The notes beneath the pieces were generated by a model that was not told where the DNA came from, did not search any database, and was given only the letters and a program-made list of their open reading frames with translations. Both the position numbers and the translations under genes were made by a program. Positions 7,534 through 19,100 of a DNA stretch of 32,596 bases are shown piece by piece; the first letter of the stretch is position 1; each line of letters opens with the position of its first letter. The stretch is from a virus, in the IMG/VR virus record IMGVR_UViG_3300022937_000080, positions 1 through 32,596 of that record; one strand, given 5' to 3'.

Positions 7534-9255
7534 ATGGCAATACAAAGAAGAACTCCTAGAAAAGAATCCTTAGGCATTTCGCTTGGAACGGGTGTATATC
7601 TCGCCAAGGTTGTTAGTGTAATGGATACTACATTCAATGGTAGACTAAAAGTTACACTGCTCAAGGATCAAGGAAATGACATAGGTTCTGATAGACAATC
7701 ATATATTGTAAACTATGCATCACCATTCTTTGGTTATACCCCATTTGAAGCAATGGGTAGAAATAATACAGATTTTAATGACACACAAAAATCATATGGA
7801 ATGTGGTTTGTTCCACCGGACGTTGGTGTAACTGTAATGTGTGTGTTTGTGGATGGAGATCCAGGAGAGGGGTATTGGTTTGCTTGTTTGCCACCTAGTT
7901 TTGCTAACCACATGGTTCCCGCCATAGGAGCAACCACAGAAGTAGATTTAACAGATGCTGATAAGAAAAAATATAATACAAAACAGCCTTTGCCCGTAGG
8001 AGAAATAAACAAAAGATTTAATTCTCAGGATAACGAAAAGAATGCGGAACTAATCAAGAAACCCGTTCATCCAATTGCTGATCATTTCTTGGAGCAAGGA
8101 ACGTTAGAAGATACAATTCGAGGAACGTCAACATCAACGGCAAGGCGCTCAACACCTAATGCCGTTTTTGGAATTAGCACACCAGGACCATTGGACTGGA
8201 GAGACGGATCCAAGAGAATGAATATCGGTGCAGCAGATAATCAATCGTTGTCTGGTGTTCCAGTAAGCAGACTAGGCGGATCACAATTTGTAATTGATGA
8301 TGGAGACGATAGATATCTTAGAACAACACCTGCTGGTGAAGGTCCTGTTGAATACGTGGATGTATTGAATAAGGAAATTGTTGGAACTGGTGAAAAAACA
8401 AATAAAAAAGGCAGTCCGACTATTCCTGTAAATGAATACACGAGATTACGAACAAGAACAGGACATCAGATTCTTCTTCATAATTCTGAAGATTTAATCT
8501 ACATAGGAAATTCTAAAGGCTCTGCTTGGTTAGAACTTACAAGTAATGGAAAGATTGATATCTATTCAGCGGATAGCATTAGCATTCATACCGAAACTGA
8601 TCTAAACATCAAGGCAGATAGAGATATTAATCTTGAAGCAGGAAGAAACATAAGCATGAAAGCAACTGCCGAATATGACAGCAAGGAAAATGCACATAGA
8701 ATGGATGACCAAGGAAATCCTCTTCCTAAAATTAATACCGCTGGTAATCAAGAAGCGGGCAGAATACAATTTGAAAGTGCTTTTAACATGAACCTGTTGA
8801 TAGGTGCAAATGGTAAGATTGAAACAAGAAGTTATAAAAATTCAGAGGATGTATTAGTCGCTGGCGATTTGGATATTAATGTGATAGGAAATACGAGAAT
8901 AGAACAGGCAATTAATCTTGATGTCAAGACAGGGTTGAGAACTTCTCTTACTGCTGGTGCTAACACAGAAATTTTAAGCACAGGGCAGCACATTGAAACT
9001 GCCTCACAGATACACATGAATGGTCCGGATGCTAGGACTGCGGATAGTGCAAAAACTATTGCGGGTCTATCCATTCATCAAAACATTTACACAAATACAG
9101 ATGCAGGCTGGGCAATGTCACAATATCAGGCTGGATCTATTAAATCTATAATGAAAAGAATTCCTATGCACGAGCCTTGGGCGCAACACGAAAACAATTC
9201 ACCTGCGTTCCAGACACCAACATTTACAGATAGGGAAATAGGAACGGAGGAGTAA
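7534..9255 (+). CDS. gp5: gp5-like baseplate central spike (VgrG-type), no lysozyme domain
   Basis: 573-aa trimeric spike protein expected at the tip of the tail tube. Residues about 15-135 form a gp5/VgrG OB-fold: GTGVYLAKVVSVMD, NGRLKVTLLKD, YGMWFVPPDVGVTVMCVFVD and GDPGEGYWFACL. Residues about 305-515 have the short repeating beta-strands of an intertwined beta-helix (WLELTSNGKIDIYS, HTETDLNIKADRDINLEAGR, NLDVKTGLRTSLTAGA). The stretch between them has no T4-lysozyme catalytic motif, so unlike T4 gp5 (575 aa, lysozyme in the middle) this spike probably does not cut peptidoglycan. Shine-Dalgarno AAGGA at 7519-7523 overlaps the previous stop. Confidence 0.85.
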   Translation: MAIQRRTPRKESLGISLGTGVYLAKVVSVMDTTFNGRLKVTLLKDQGNDIGSDRQSYIVNYASPFFGYTPFEAMGRNNTDFNDTQKSYGMWFVPPDVGVTVMCVFVDGDPGEGYWFACLPPSFANHMVPAIGATTEVDLTDADKKKYNTKQPLPVGEINKRFNSQDNEKNAELIKKPVHPIADHFLEQGTLEDTIRGTSTSTARRSTPNAVFGISTPGPLDWRDGSKRMNIGAADNQSLSGVPVSRLGGSQFVIDDGDDRYLRTTPAGEGPVEYVDVLNKEIVGTGEKTNKKGSPTIPVNEYTRLRTRTGHQILLHNSEDLIYIGNSKGSAWLELTSNGKIDIYSADSISIHTETDLNIKADRDINLEAGRNISMKATAEYDSKENAHRMDDQGNPLPKINTAGNQEAGRIQFESAFNMNLLIGANGKIETRSYKNSEDVLVAGDLDINVIGNTRIEQAINLDVKTGLRTSLTAGANTEILSTGQHIETASQIHMNGPDARTADSAKTIAGLSIHQNIYTNTDAGWAMSQYQAGSIKSIMKRIPMHEPWAQHENNSPAFQTPTFTDREIGTEE

Positions 9256-9256
9256 C

Positions 9257-9697
9257 ATGAGCAACAAACTATACAATCAAACAAAGGTTGCTGTTAACAA
9301 AGCATCAGTCGGAGATAAGGGAACAAGTTCTTTTACATACAAAGGATTTAGTTCTTCTGAATCAGCGAAAGGATTTAAACTGTATGATCTCGACCTAGTC
9401 AAACAGGACATTATCAATCATTTCTATATTAGAAAGGGTGAAAAGTTAGAAAATCCTGAGTTTGGAACGATTATTTGGGACATGATATTTGAACAGTTTA
9501 CTGAAGAAGTTAAAACCATGATAAGCAAGGATGTGGAAACCATAATAAACTACGATCCTAGGATTGCGGTAAACAGTGTCCAGGTAGATAGCACTGAACA
9601 GGGCATGAGAATTCAAGCAGATATAGTATACATTCCTTTCAATGTTAATGAAAGAATGACCTTTGACTTTGACAGAAATAACTCGGTTATAAAGTAA
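9257..9697 (+). CDS. gp25: Baseplate wedge subunit gp25
   Basis: 146-aa member of the GPW/gp25 family, an inner wedge component that in T4 initiates sheath assembly. Family pattern: YDLDLVKQDIINHFYIRKGE, LENPEFGTIIWDMIFEQF, then a C-terminal strand pair ending NERMTFDFDR. Length is close to T4 gp25 (132 aa). A strong GGAGGAG (9246-9252) overlaps the gp5 stop and lies 4 nt before the ATG. It is followed by a 42-nt gap holding a late-promoter-like site. Confidence 0.92.
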   Translation: MSNKLYNQTKVAVNKASVGDKGTSSFTYKGFSSSESAKGFKLYDLDLVKQDIINHFYIRKGEKLENPEFGTIIWDMIFEQFTEEVKTMISKDVETIINYDPRIAVNSVQVDSTEQGMRIQADIVYIPFNVNERMTFDFDRNNSVIK

Positions 9698-9714
9698 GCA
9701 GTTAATGAATAGTG

Positions 9715-9721
9715 CTAAATA
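9715..9721 (+). promoter_or_regulatory. Late promoter-like heptamer upstream of gp6
   Basis: CTAAATA (GCTAAATA with the preceding base) lies in the 42-nt gp25-gp6 gap, 18 nt before the gp6 ATG and before its AGGAT Shine-Dalgarno (9729-9733). It resembles the TATAAATA late octamer. Function is inferred from position. Confidence 0.45.
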
Positions 9722-9739
9722 TTACAATAGGATTAGCAA

Positions 9740-12700
9740 ATGAGCACAACTGATAGACAGACTAATTTAATACTCAACGAAGACTGGAAACGCATATATC
9801 AAACCTTTAAAAATGCGGATTTCAAGTCCTACGATTTTGAAAATTTACGCAGGGTTATCATTACATATCTGCGTGAAAACTATCCAGAAGATTTTAACGA
9901 TTACATTGAAAGTTCTGAATATCTTGCGCTCATAGATGCTGTCGCCTTCCTGGGACAGAGCCTGTCATTTAGGATTGATTTAGCCAGCAGAGAAAATTTT
10001 ATTGAATTAGCAGAAAAGAAGGAAAGTGTTTTAAGAATTGCAAGAATGCTTTCATACAATGCAAAGCGTAATATTGCTGCACAGGGCCTATTAAAATTTA
10101 CTTCAGTTTCAACAACTGAAAGCATTACTGATAGCAATGGTAGAGATCTATCACAGCAAACAGTTAGATGGAATGATCCTTCAAACTCAAACTGGGCAGA
10201 ACAGTTTATATTAATTCTAAACACAGCAATGTCTGACAACACTGAGTTTGGAAGAAGCCAAGGTTCTGCAACCATTCAGGGAATTCCAACAGAACAATAC
10301 AGATTTAGAACAACAACCACTGATGTTCCTTTATACACATTTTCAAAATCAGTAGCAGGAAGATCAATGTCCTTTGAACTGGTAAGCACATCATTTAAGG
10401 ATGCAGAAGAAATTTATGAAGAAGCACCAACTCCAGGCAACCAATTAGGTTTTGTCTACAGACAGGATGGACAGGGAGCAGGAAGTGCCAATACAGGTTT
10501 CTATCTAATGTTCAAGCAGGGAAGTTTAGAACTTGCTGACTTTACAATTCAAACACCTACCACAAATGAAACGGTAGCAGTTGAAAGCCAGAATATTAAT
10601 AATGATGACGTTTGGTTATTTAAATTAAACTCGCTTGGCGCACAGCAAGAACAGTGGACACAGGTTTCAACGCTAACAGGTAATAACATTGCCTATAACA
10701 GTTTAATAGGTAATATTAAAAACATCTATTCGGTCGCAACAAAACAAAACGATACGGTGGATTTAGTTTTCGCCGATGGTGTGTATGGAAATTTACCACA
10801 GGGATCTTTTAGAACCTACTACAGAGTCAGTAATGGTTTAAATTATGTAATTGCTCCTAACGAAATGAAAGGTATTAGCATCAACGTAAGTTATACCAAC
10901 AAGGCAGGAGTTGCTCATACACTTACAATAGGAATGGGATTACAATACAGCGTTACTTCTGCTTCGGCTACTGAGTCCGTTGATACAATTAGAAGAAATG
11001 CACCGGCACAGTATTATACACAAAATAGAATGGTTACTGGTGAGGATTATAATCTAGCACCACTATCCAGTTCGCAGAATATTCTAAAAGTAAAAGCAAT
11101 TAATAGAACATCCAGTGGAGTTTCTAGAAATTTTGATATTATAGATGCAAGTGGAAAATACAGTTCTGTAAATGTTTTTGCAGACGACGGTTATATCTAT
11201 AAAGAAGAAGGTGAAAAAACTCTTAACTTTAAGTTTACAAATAGAACTGACATAATAAACTTTATTAGAAATAGCGTTGAACCGGTATTCAATAGCACTG
11301 ATGTTTATAATTTTTATCTTACAAAGTTTCCTAATATTCTTTTTAGTGAGAGAAATACCTTATGGGAAGCGGTAACAAATGATATCAATATAGGAACTGG
11401 TTATTTTACGAATGCCACTGATAGCAGTTTACTTAAAGTAGGAACCTATACCACAAACAGTTTGAAGTATCTTTCAGTTGGTGCAAACATTAAATTTGAA
11501 GCACCGGAAGGATATGCATTTAAGAAAGGGTTGTTAGTAACCATTGATGCAAATGATGTAGAACAAACAAGTTATTTGTGGACCAGAGTGGTTAAGATAT
11601 CCGGCGATGGAACAAACGCAGGCCGCGGAACATTATCTTCCGGACTTGGACCAATAACATTTAATGATAATATTCCTACCGGAGCAATTGCAACCGAAAT
11701 TGTTCCTAAGTTTATTAATGATTTAAATTCTTCTTTAGAATCAGCAATGGTTAATCAATTGGTTGCCAATCAAAACTTTGGTTTAAGATATGACAATACC
11801 ACAAGCGAATGGAAAATAATCCAAACACAAAACTTGGATTTAACAGGAGCATTTAGTTTAGGTAAGGCAGGAGACATAACAAACGAAAATCTTGATGCTT
11901 CGTGGGTTATGGCCTTTGTTAAGGATAACGATCAATACGTTGTAAGAATTAGAAAGTTGGATTATGTGTTTGGTAGCATTGAGCAGAATAGATTTTATTT
12001 TGATAAAAACGAAAAAGCATACAATAATTTAACAGGTGAGTTGGTTAAGGATAAGGTTCGCGTTCTAGGAATAAATTCAGAAAGCAATGGATCCTCGGAA
12101 CTAAAGAAAGATTTTGATTTTGAAATCTCGGACACTATTTTATTTGATGACGGGTATGAAAGCACCAAGGAAATAAAATTAGCGTTTAGTGATTCGGACA
12201 GTGATGGTGTTGTTGATGATCCAGATTCATTTAAAAGAATTGTTGGCGAAGACCTTGATCTAAACTATCTATTCTTTGAAGAAACAAAGGATGAATACGG
12301 AACTACAATTTACACTCTTATTGAAAATGCTGAAGATACAATTCTAATAAAACAAAAAGAATCTTTGGTAAATGTAAATGATTATGACGATGGCCAATTA
12401 ATTTACTTTTATGATTCTGCAGAAAACAGAGTTAAGAGGGTTGATAGAACGACCAATACATTAGTTTTAGAAAGCAAATACAGAGCAAACATCGGCAGAA
12501 AAAATATTAAGTTTCAATATACACATGCTGCGAGCGAGGATAGAAGAATCGATCCTAGCGTTACAAACATTGTGGATCTTTATATTTTAACCAAGTCATA
12601 TGATAATTCATATAGAAATTATCTTGCAGGTGCAACAACAGAACCAGATGCTCCTACAACTGATAGTCTAAGAGTTGATTTTGGTTCCAGTCTAAATTCC

Positions 12701-13138
12701 ATTAAAACAATCAGCGATGAAATAATTTATCATCCTGTCAAGTATAAAGTTTTGTTTGGTAGCACGGCCGTTGAAAAACTACAGGCACAGTTTAAGGTTG
12801 TTAAGAATCCTAATAAAACATTAAACGATAATAATCTAAAGGTAAGAATTGTAAATGCCATAAACGAATTTTTCGCTATAAACAATTGGGACTTTGGAGA
12901 TAGATTTTATCTAAGTGAATTAACAACATATGTGATAAACTCTGTATCTCCGGATATTACTAATTTTGTTATTTTACCAAGACAACAATCTCAAGCATTT
13001 GGAAGCCTGTTTGAAATTCAAAGCAAACCGGATGAAATTTTTGTTAGTGGCGCCACAGTCGATGATATAGAAATAGTGGCAAGCATTACCGCTGCTGAAA
13101 TCAAGGCTGGTTCAAGTTCAGTAGTGAGTAATACATAA
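9740..13138 (+). CDS. gp6: Baseplate wedge subunit gp6, enlarged
   Basis: 1132 aa, against 660 aa for T4 gp6. gp6 dimers form the ring that joins neighbouring wedges. The N-terminus has the gp6 pattern: LNEDWKRIYQTFKNADFKSY, NYPEDFNDYIESSEYLALID, ENFIELAEKKESVLRIARML and SYNAKR. Central strands with RRNAPAQYYTQNRMVTGEDY (around residues 415-435) match the Baseplate_J/gp6 core, and the C-terminus has the gp6/J-like ending with INEFFAINNWDFGDRFYLSE. An extra region of several hundred residues (roughly 480-960) accounts for the size increase and contains an acidic DxDxDGxxDxxD motif at 818-829. The stop codon overlaps the next start as TAATG. Confidence 0.88.
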   Translation: MSTTDRQTNLILNEDWKRIYQTFKNADFKSYDFENLRRVIITYLRENYPEDFNDYIESSEYLALIDAVAFLGQSLSFRIDLASRENFIELAEKKESVLRIARMLSYNAKRNIAAQGLLKFTSVSTTESITDSNGRDLSQQTVRWNDPSNSNWAEQFILILNTAMSDNTEFGRSQGSATIQGIPTEQYRFRTTTTDVPLYTFSKSVAGRSMSFELVSTSFKDAEEIYEEAPTPGNQLGFVYRQDGQGAGSANTGFYLMFKQGSLELADFTIQTPTTNETVAVESQNINNDDVWLFKLNSLGAQQEQWTQVSTLTGNNIAYNSLIGNIKNIYSVATKQNDTVDLVFADGVYGNLPQGSFRTYYRVSNGLNYVIAPNEMKGISINVSYTNKAGVAHTLTIGMGLQYSVTSASATESVDTIRRNAPAQYYTQNRMVTGEDYNLAPLSSSQNILKVKAINRTSSGVSRNFDIIDASGKYSSVNVFADDGYIYKEEGEKTLNFKFTNRTDIINFIRNSVEPVFNSTDVYNFYLTKFPNILFSERNTLWEAVTNDINIGTGYFTNATDSSLLKVGTYTTNSLKYLSVGANIKFEAPEGYAFKKGLLVTIDANDVEQTSYLWTRVVKISGDGTNAGRGTLSSGLGPITFNDNIPTGAIATEIVPKFINDLNSSLESAMVNQLVANQNFGLRYDNTTSEWKIIQTQNLDLTGAFSLGKAGDITNENLDASWVMAFVKDNDQYVVRIRKLDYVFGSIEQNRFYFDKNEKAYNNLTGELVKDKVRVLGINSESNGSSELKKDFDFEISDTILFDDGYESTKEIKLAFSDSDSDGVVDDPDSFKRIVGEDLDLNYLFFEETKDEYGTTIYTLIENAEDTILIKQKESLVNVNDYDDGQLIYFYDSAENRVKRVDRTTNTLVLESKYRANIGRKNIKFQYTHAASEDRRIDPSVTNIVDLYILTKSYDNSYRNYLAGATTEPDAPTTDSLRVDFGSSLNSIKTISDEIIYHPVKYKVLFGSTAVEKLQAQFKVVKNPNKTLNDNNLKVRIVNAINEFFAINNWDFGDRFYLSELTTYVINSVSPDITNFVILPRQQSQAFGSLFEIQSKPDEIFVSGATVDDIEIVASITAAEIKAGSSSVVSNT

Positions 13139-16100
13139 TGGCAGATAAAGTTTACCCTAACAGTCAACTACCGATTAGAAAAAGTGAAAACTTTTTACCT
13201 AAGACGTTTCAAACAGATACAAACTCAAAGTTTTTATCTGGCGTAGTTGATCCTCTTATACAGCCTGGATCGCTTGATAAACTAAGTGGATATGTTGGTA
13301 AGAGATATGGAAAAACATACAAGGGATCTGATGTATATTTAGATACTGATGAGACTCTACGCAGCAGATATCAACTGGAACCGGGAGTAACGGTTGAGCA
13401 AGATCAAAAAATTGAAAAGTTCTATGACTATTTAGATTTTAGAAACATTTTAAATTATTTTGGTAACGCCAGCGAAAGAGACGACAAGATAACATACCAG
13501 GAACACTACAGTTGGAATCCTCCAATTGACTGGGACAAGTTTGTAAACTATAGAGAATATTATTGGGTTCCAGCAGGACCTCCTTCTATTCCGGTTTATG
13601 GACAAACAAAGGATGTTGTTAGCACCTATAAGGTAAACCAAGGACCTTTATCAACATGGGTATTAACACCAGATGGAGTTAGCAGCAATCCAACAATTAC
13701 TCTGTATAGAGGTCAAAAATATATTTTTGAAGTAAACAGCCCCAAGGAAGGTTTTACTCTTAGAACAAATTATGATACTGGATCTTTAATTTATGATCCG
13801 TTGAAAACATATGCGGTAGGAGATCTTGCTGTTTATGATAATAAATTATGGCGTGCAAAAAACGAAGTCATTGCAGGCGACGGTTCGACAATAGATTTAG
13901 AAACACAGGATTGGGAACTGGTTGATGACAATGCAACTTCTCAATCATTAAACTATAATGATGGAGTTACGAACAACGGAGTAGAAGTAGGAACACTTAC
14001 TTTTGAAGTTCCTTTAAATGCACCGGATGCTATATTCTACCAGAGTTCGCTCGATCCTAATAGATTAGGAAGATTTGTAATCGCAGACATTGATTCAAAC
14101 ACCTATATAGATGTTGAAAAAGAAATTATAGGTAAGCAACAGTATAAGAGTGCTAACGGAATAGAACTTTCCAATGGCATGGTGCTAGAATTTAGAGGTG
14201 AAGTTGAACCATCAAAGTATGCTACTGATACGTGGTTAGTTGAGGGCGTTGGAAAAGAAATACATCTAATTAGATTTGCTGATTTGGTTCCACCTATTGT
14301 AACTTCTGATGTTCCTGAAATATTATTTGATAACGAAGGATTTGACACACAACCTTTTGATGATGCAAGCCAATATCCTGCAATAAAAGATTATGTCACA
14401 ATTAACAGAAGCAGCAAGGATTCGAATCCATGGAGTAGATATAACCGTTGGTTCCATAGAAGTGTTTTAGAAAATGCTTATCAACTTAGAGATGAAGATT
14501 TTGATTCTATAGAAACTGCAAGAGCAAAGCGTCCTATTATAGAATTCCATCCTAATATTAAGTTGTTTGATCACGGAGCAACAGCCAAGACAACTGTTGA
14601 CTATGTTGACGATTATACAACGGATATTTTTTCAACAATAGAAGGAAGCACGGGATACAGCATTGACGGTGAATTCCTGTTCCAAGGCGCTAGAGTCTTG
14701 GTAACGGCAGATACAGACGGCTTAACAAACAATAAAATTTATGTGGTGAATTTTATTAATCAAAATGGTCGCAGACAAATTAACCTAAGAGAAGCAGACG
14801 ATGCTGAAAGTATAATTGGCGAATGCGTTCTGGTTCGTAGAGGAACTGCGAATGCCGGCAAGATGTATGACTACGATGGAAATAGTTGGAAACGCAGCCA
14901 AGAAAAAACAACAGTCAATCAAGAACCTCTCTTTGATGTTTTCGATGACAACGGAATTTCTTTCGCTGATGCTGACACATATCCTGTAAGCACATTTGTT
15001 GGTTCTAAAATAATAAGTTATAAGAAAGGTAACAGTGTTGTTGATTCCGAACTAGGATTTAGTCTTTCATACCTAAACATAGATAATGTTGGAGACATTT
15101 TATTCAATTGGAACCTTGATGTGGATTCCTTTGTCTATACCGTGAATAGACAGGAACTAACCAAAAATATAAACACAGGTTACATTAAAATTAATGGAGA
15201 CCTGGATAACGGTTGGAAACAAACTGAAAGAGATTTCCTACAACCTATTATTGATAGTGCAAAAATTCAAACCGAATCTAATTCAGTCACACTAACATCT
15301 GTAGACTGGAGCAAATTACCAGACGAGCATAGCATTGTTGTTTATGTAAACTCTGAGAAAACTGAAAGTTACACAAGAGATGCTGGAACGTTTACGTTTG
15401 ATAACACTTTAGCAGTTGATGATATTGTAACCGTTAAAATTGTAGCAGATGTCAATCCTAATACTGGATATTACGAAATTCCAGTTGGACTTGAAAAGAA
15501 TCCTTTAAACGAAAACCTAAATGAGTTTACACTAGGTGAAGCATTGGATCATGTTAAGAGCGGTTTAGAATTTGATACTAGATTTACAGGCAATCTTCCT
15601 GGAAGATCCAATCTAAGAGATTTATCAAATTTCCAAGAACACAGCAAGAGATTTTTAAAACACAGTGGTATCAGTGCAAGTGCTTTGTCTATTCTTGTAG
15701 ACAAAGAATATAATATTATTAAAGCATTACAATTTGCTAAAAAACAATATACAATCTTTAAAGATAATTTTCTAAAGAAAGCAATTGAAATTGAATTCGA
15801 AGGTAACACTGCAAATTTTGTAGATAAGATAATTGAGGATCTAACAAAAACCAAGAGCATTAATAGTCCGTTTGCTGATTCTGATATGATTGGTAGTGGA
15901 GCATTTACTGAGATTACTTATAATGTTGAAGATCCAGGCATCAAGACGTTTACACTAAATGAAAAATTTGATTTAGAAACTCTTAGCAGAAAAGCAGTTT
16001 ATATCTATTTAAATGATACACAATTGCTTGCAGGAAGAGATTATGAGTTTGATTCAACGTTTGGTTATGTAACAATTAACGCTAGTTTAGTTGAAGGAGA

Positions 16101-19100
16101 TGTTTTATCGATTAGAGAATATGTTTCCACATCGTTCAGCCATATACCACCGACACCTACGTCATTAGGATTATACAAGAAATATACTCCTATGAAATTT
16201 ATGGATGATACCTATAGAGAGACACAGGAAGTTATTCAAGGACACGATGGTAGCATTATAATTGCCTATGGCGACTTTAGAGATGATTTATTATTAGAAC
16301 TTGAATACAGAATCTATAATAACATCAAGAACGAATATGATCATGAAGTATTTGACATTGATAATAGTCTAGGTGGATATTATGGTAATGCATTGTTTAC
16401 AAAAGAAGAATTTGATAGCGTTACCAATCAAGAATTTTTAAGATGGGTAGCAAACACAAACCTTTCATACACTCTTAACGAATACTTTGTTGATGGCGAA
16501 CCATTTACATATACCTATTCGCAAATGGCAGATCCAACCAAGTCTGAAAATTTACCAGGATGGTGGAGAGGAGTTTATAAGTATTTTTACGATACAGATA
16601 GACCACATCGCTGTCCATGGGAAATGCTTGGGTTTAGTGAAAAGCCTACGTGGTGGGAAGAAGAATATGGTCCAGCACCATATACTAGCGGTAACTTAAT
16701 TTTATGGGAAGACATCAGAGATGGTTATGTGAGAGGAGGTCCAAATCCAGGACCGGTCAAACGATATGCAAGGTCTTCAATACTAAACCATATACCGGTT
16801 GATTGTGACGGAAATCTTTTAAGTCCATTGGATAGTGGTATTGCTACAAACTTTACCCTTATAAACAATAAGGGAAGTTTTAAACTTGGCGATGTATCAC
16901 CTGCTGAATATGCCTATAGATCAAGCAGCGAGTTTCCTTTTGTTACAACAATTGCTCTTTGTTTATTAAGACCATTTGAATTTATAATTGCCAACTTTGA
17001 TAAGGCAAAAACAAAACGTAATGCAGTCAATCAAATAGTTGATAATGTTACGAATAATTTCTTAAGAACAACTGACTTAAAATTACCAGTTGCCGGAGAA
17101 ACATTAACTAGCGGTTTAGGATTTTATCTTTCAGCACTTTCAAAATCATCAGGAAAGACAGTTTCCGATGCACAGGCAATGTTGGATAATATAAATGTTA
17201 AATTATCAAACAGGCTATCTGGATTCGTTGATAAGGAACAGCAAAAATATTTACTAGATTCCAAGAACCCTAGTTCTTCGAGTAGCAGTATTTTTATTCC
17301 TAGCGAAAACTTTGATATCATCTTTAATGTAAGTGCTCCTATTCTCAGCATTGCATACAGTGGCGTAATATTTGAAAAGTCTGAAGGCGGCTGGGTAGTA
17401 AATGGATATGATGATGTAAATCCTTACTTTAACTATTTCAATGCCATTCCTAATCAAAAGGATCCTGTCATTAGCGTTGGCGGTGTCAGTGAAACTTTTG
17501 TAGTCTGGAGTGCCAACCAAAGATATAATAATGGCTCCATAATTGAATATAGAAATGATTATTATAGAGCAACTTCAACACACACTAGTGATACAACTTT
17601 TGATAAAAGTTATTGGCAAAAACTACCTCAACTGCCGGTTAAGAATGCGGTTGAAGCACAGAGAAGAAGAAACTTTAACAAAACATCTATCAGACAAATA
17701 AGTTACGGAACCAAGTTAACCAGCGTTCAGGATGTTGTAGATTTCTTGTTAGGTTATCAGGCTTATCTTGAAGCACTTGGATTTAAATTTGAAAACTACA
17801 ATAGAGAAAATCAAGTAGTCCAGGATTGGGTAACAGCAAGTAAAGAATTTATGTTCTGGACAAGACAGAACTGGGCAGTAGGATCATTGATTACACTGAG
17901 TCCTGGTGCGGAAAAATTAACCGTGACAACACCTGTCGGTGTTGTTGATAATCTGCTTAATAGTTTTTATGAATATAACATTCTTAAGGATAATGGTGAA
18001 CCATTAGATCCTAAGAATATTGATGTAACTAGAGATTTCCAAACATTTACTATTAACACAGTTAACACGACACAGGGCATATATTATCTTAAGATGAATT
18101 ATGTTCTGAAAGAACATGTAACGGTGTTTGATGACAGAACAGTTTTCAATGATGTTATCTTTGACAAGAAAACAGGTTATAGACAAGAAAGAATTAAAAG
18201 TATAGGGTTTAGAACAGTAGACTGGGATGGAGATTATACAAGTCCGGGTTTCTTGTTTGATAATGTAAACATAGCATCATGGCAGCCTTATAAGGATTAT
18301 AGACTTGGTGATATTGTTTCCTATAAATCATACAATTATACAAGCATTAAGAATCATACCAGCGGACAGGAATTTAATAATGACAGTTGGACATTACTAG
18401 ATTCCACACCCGAAAAACAATTAATTCCTAACTATGATTATAGAATTAATCAGATGGAAGATTACTTTGATGTTATGTCGCAGGGTCTTGGACAGAGTCA
18501 AAGAGAACTAGCAAGACACACCATTGGATATCAAACAAGAGAATATCTACAGAATCTAGCAGAAGATGATACAACACAATTTAGATTGTATCAGGGATTT
18601 GTTAGAGAAAAAGGAACATCAAATTCTATCGTCAAGTTATTTGGCAAGGTTGGGCGTTCAAGAAATCAAAGCGTAGAATTAAAAGAAGAATGGGCGTTTA
18701 AACTGGGCGAGTTTGGCGGAAGTGATCAGTCTAAGAATATTGAATTAAATTTAAAAACTGATGAATTTGAATTGAATCCTCAGCCCATACTTGTGGTATC
18801 AGATAAACAGGGCGATTATCTTGATAGATACTACAGACTAGATCAAGCAGATTTTAATTTTGCTCCTATTCCTTATACGACTGCTATTAATAAAGTTTCT
18901 TATGATAGTCTTCCTGTCAAGACAGCAGGATATGTCAAGATAGGACAAACAGAGCATACTGTTAAAACTAGAGACGACATCCTTAATATTAACATAGATG
19001 ATTTTTCCAATAATGATCATGTATGGATTACTTTTGACAATCAGTCATGGACAGTATTAAGAGGAAATTATTATTATGATCTTCCTATAGTCCATGCAGA

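Noticed and set aside
7930-8450. Lysozyme domain inside gp5
   Set aside because: The region between the OB-fold and beta-helix has none of the spaced Glu/Asp/Thr catalytic motifs of T4 lysozyme.
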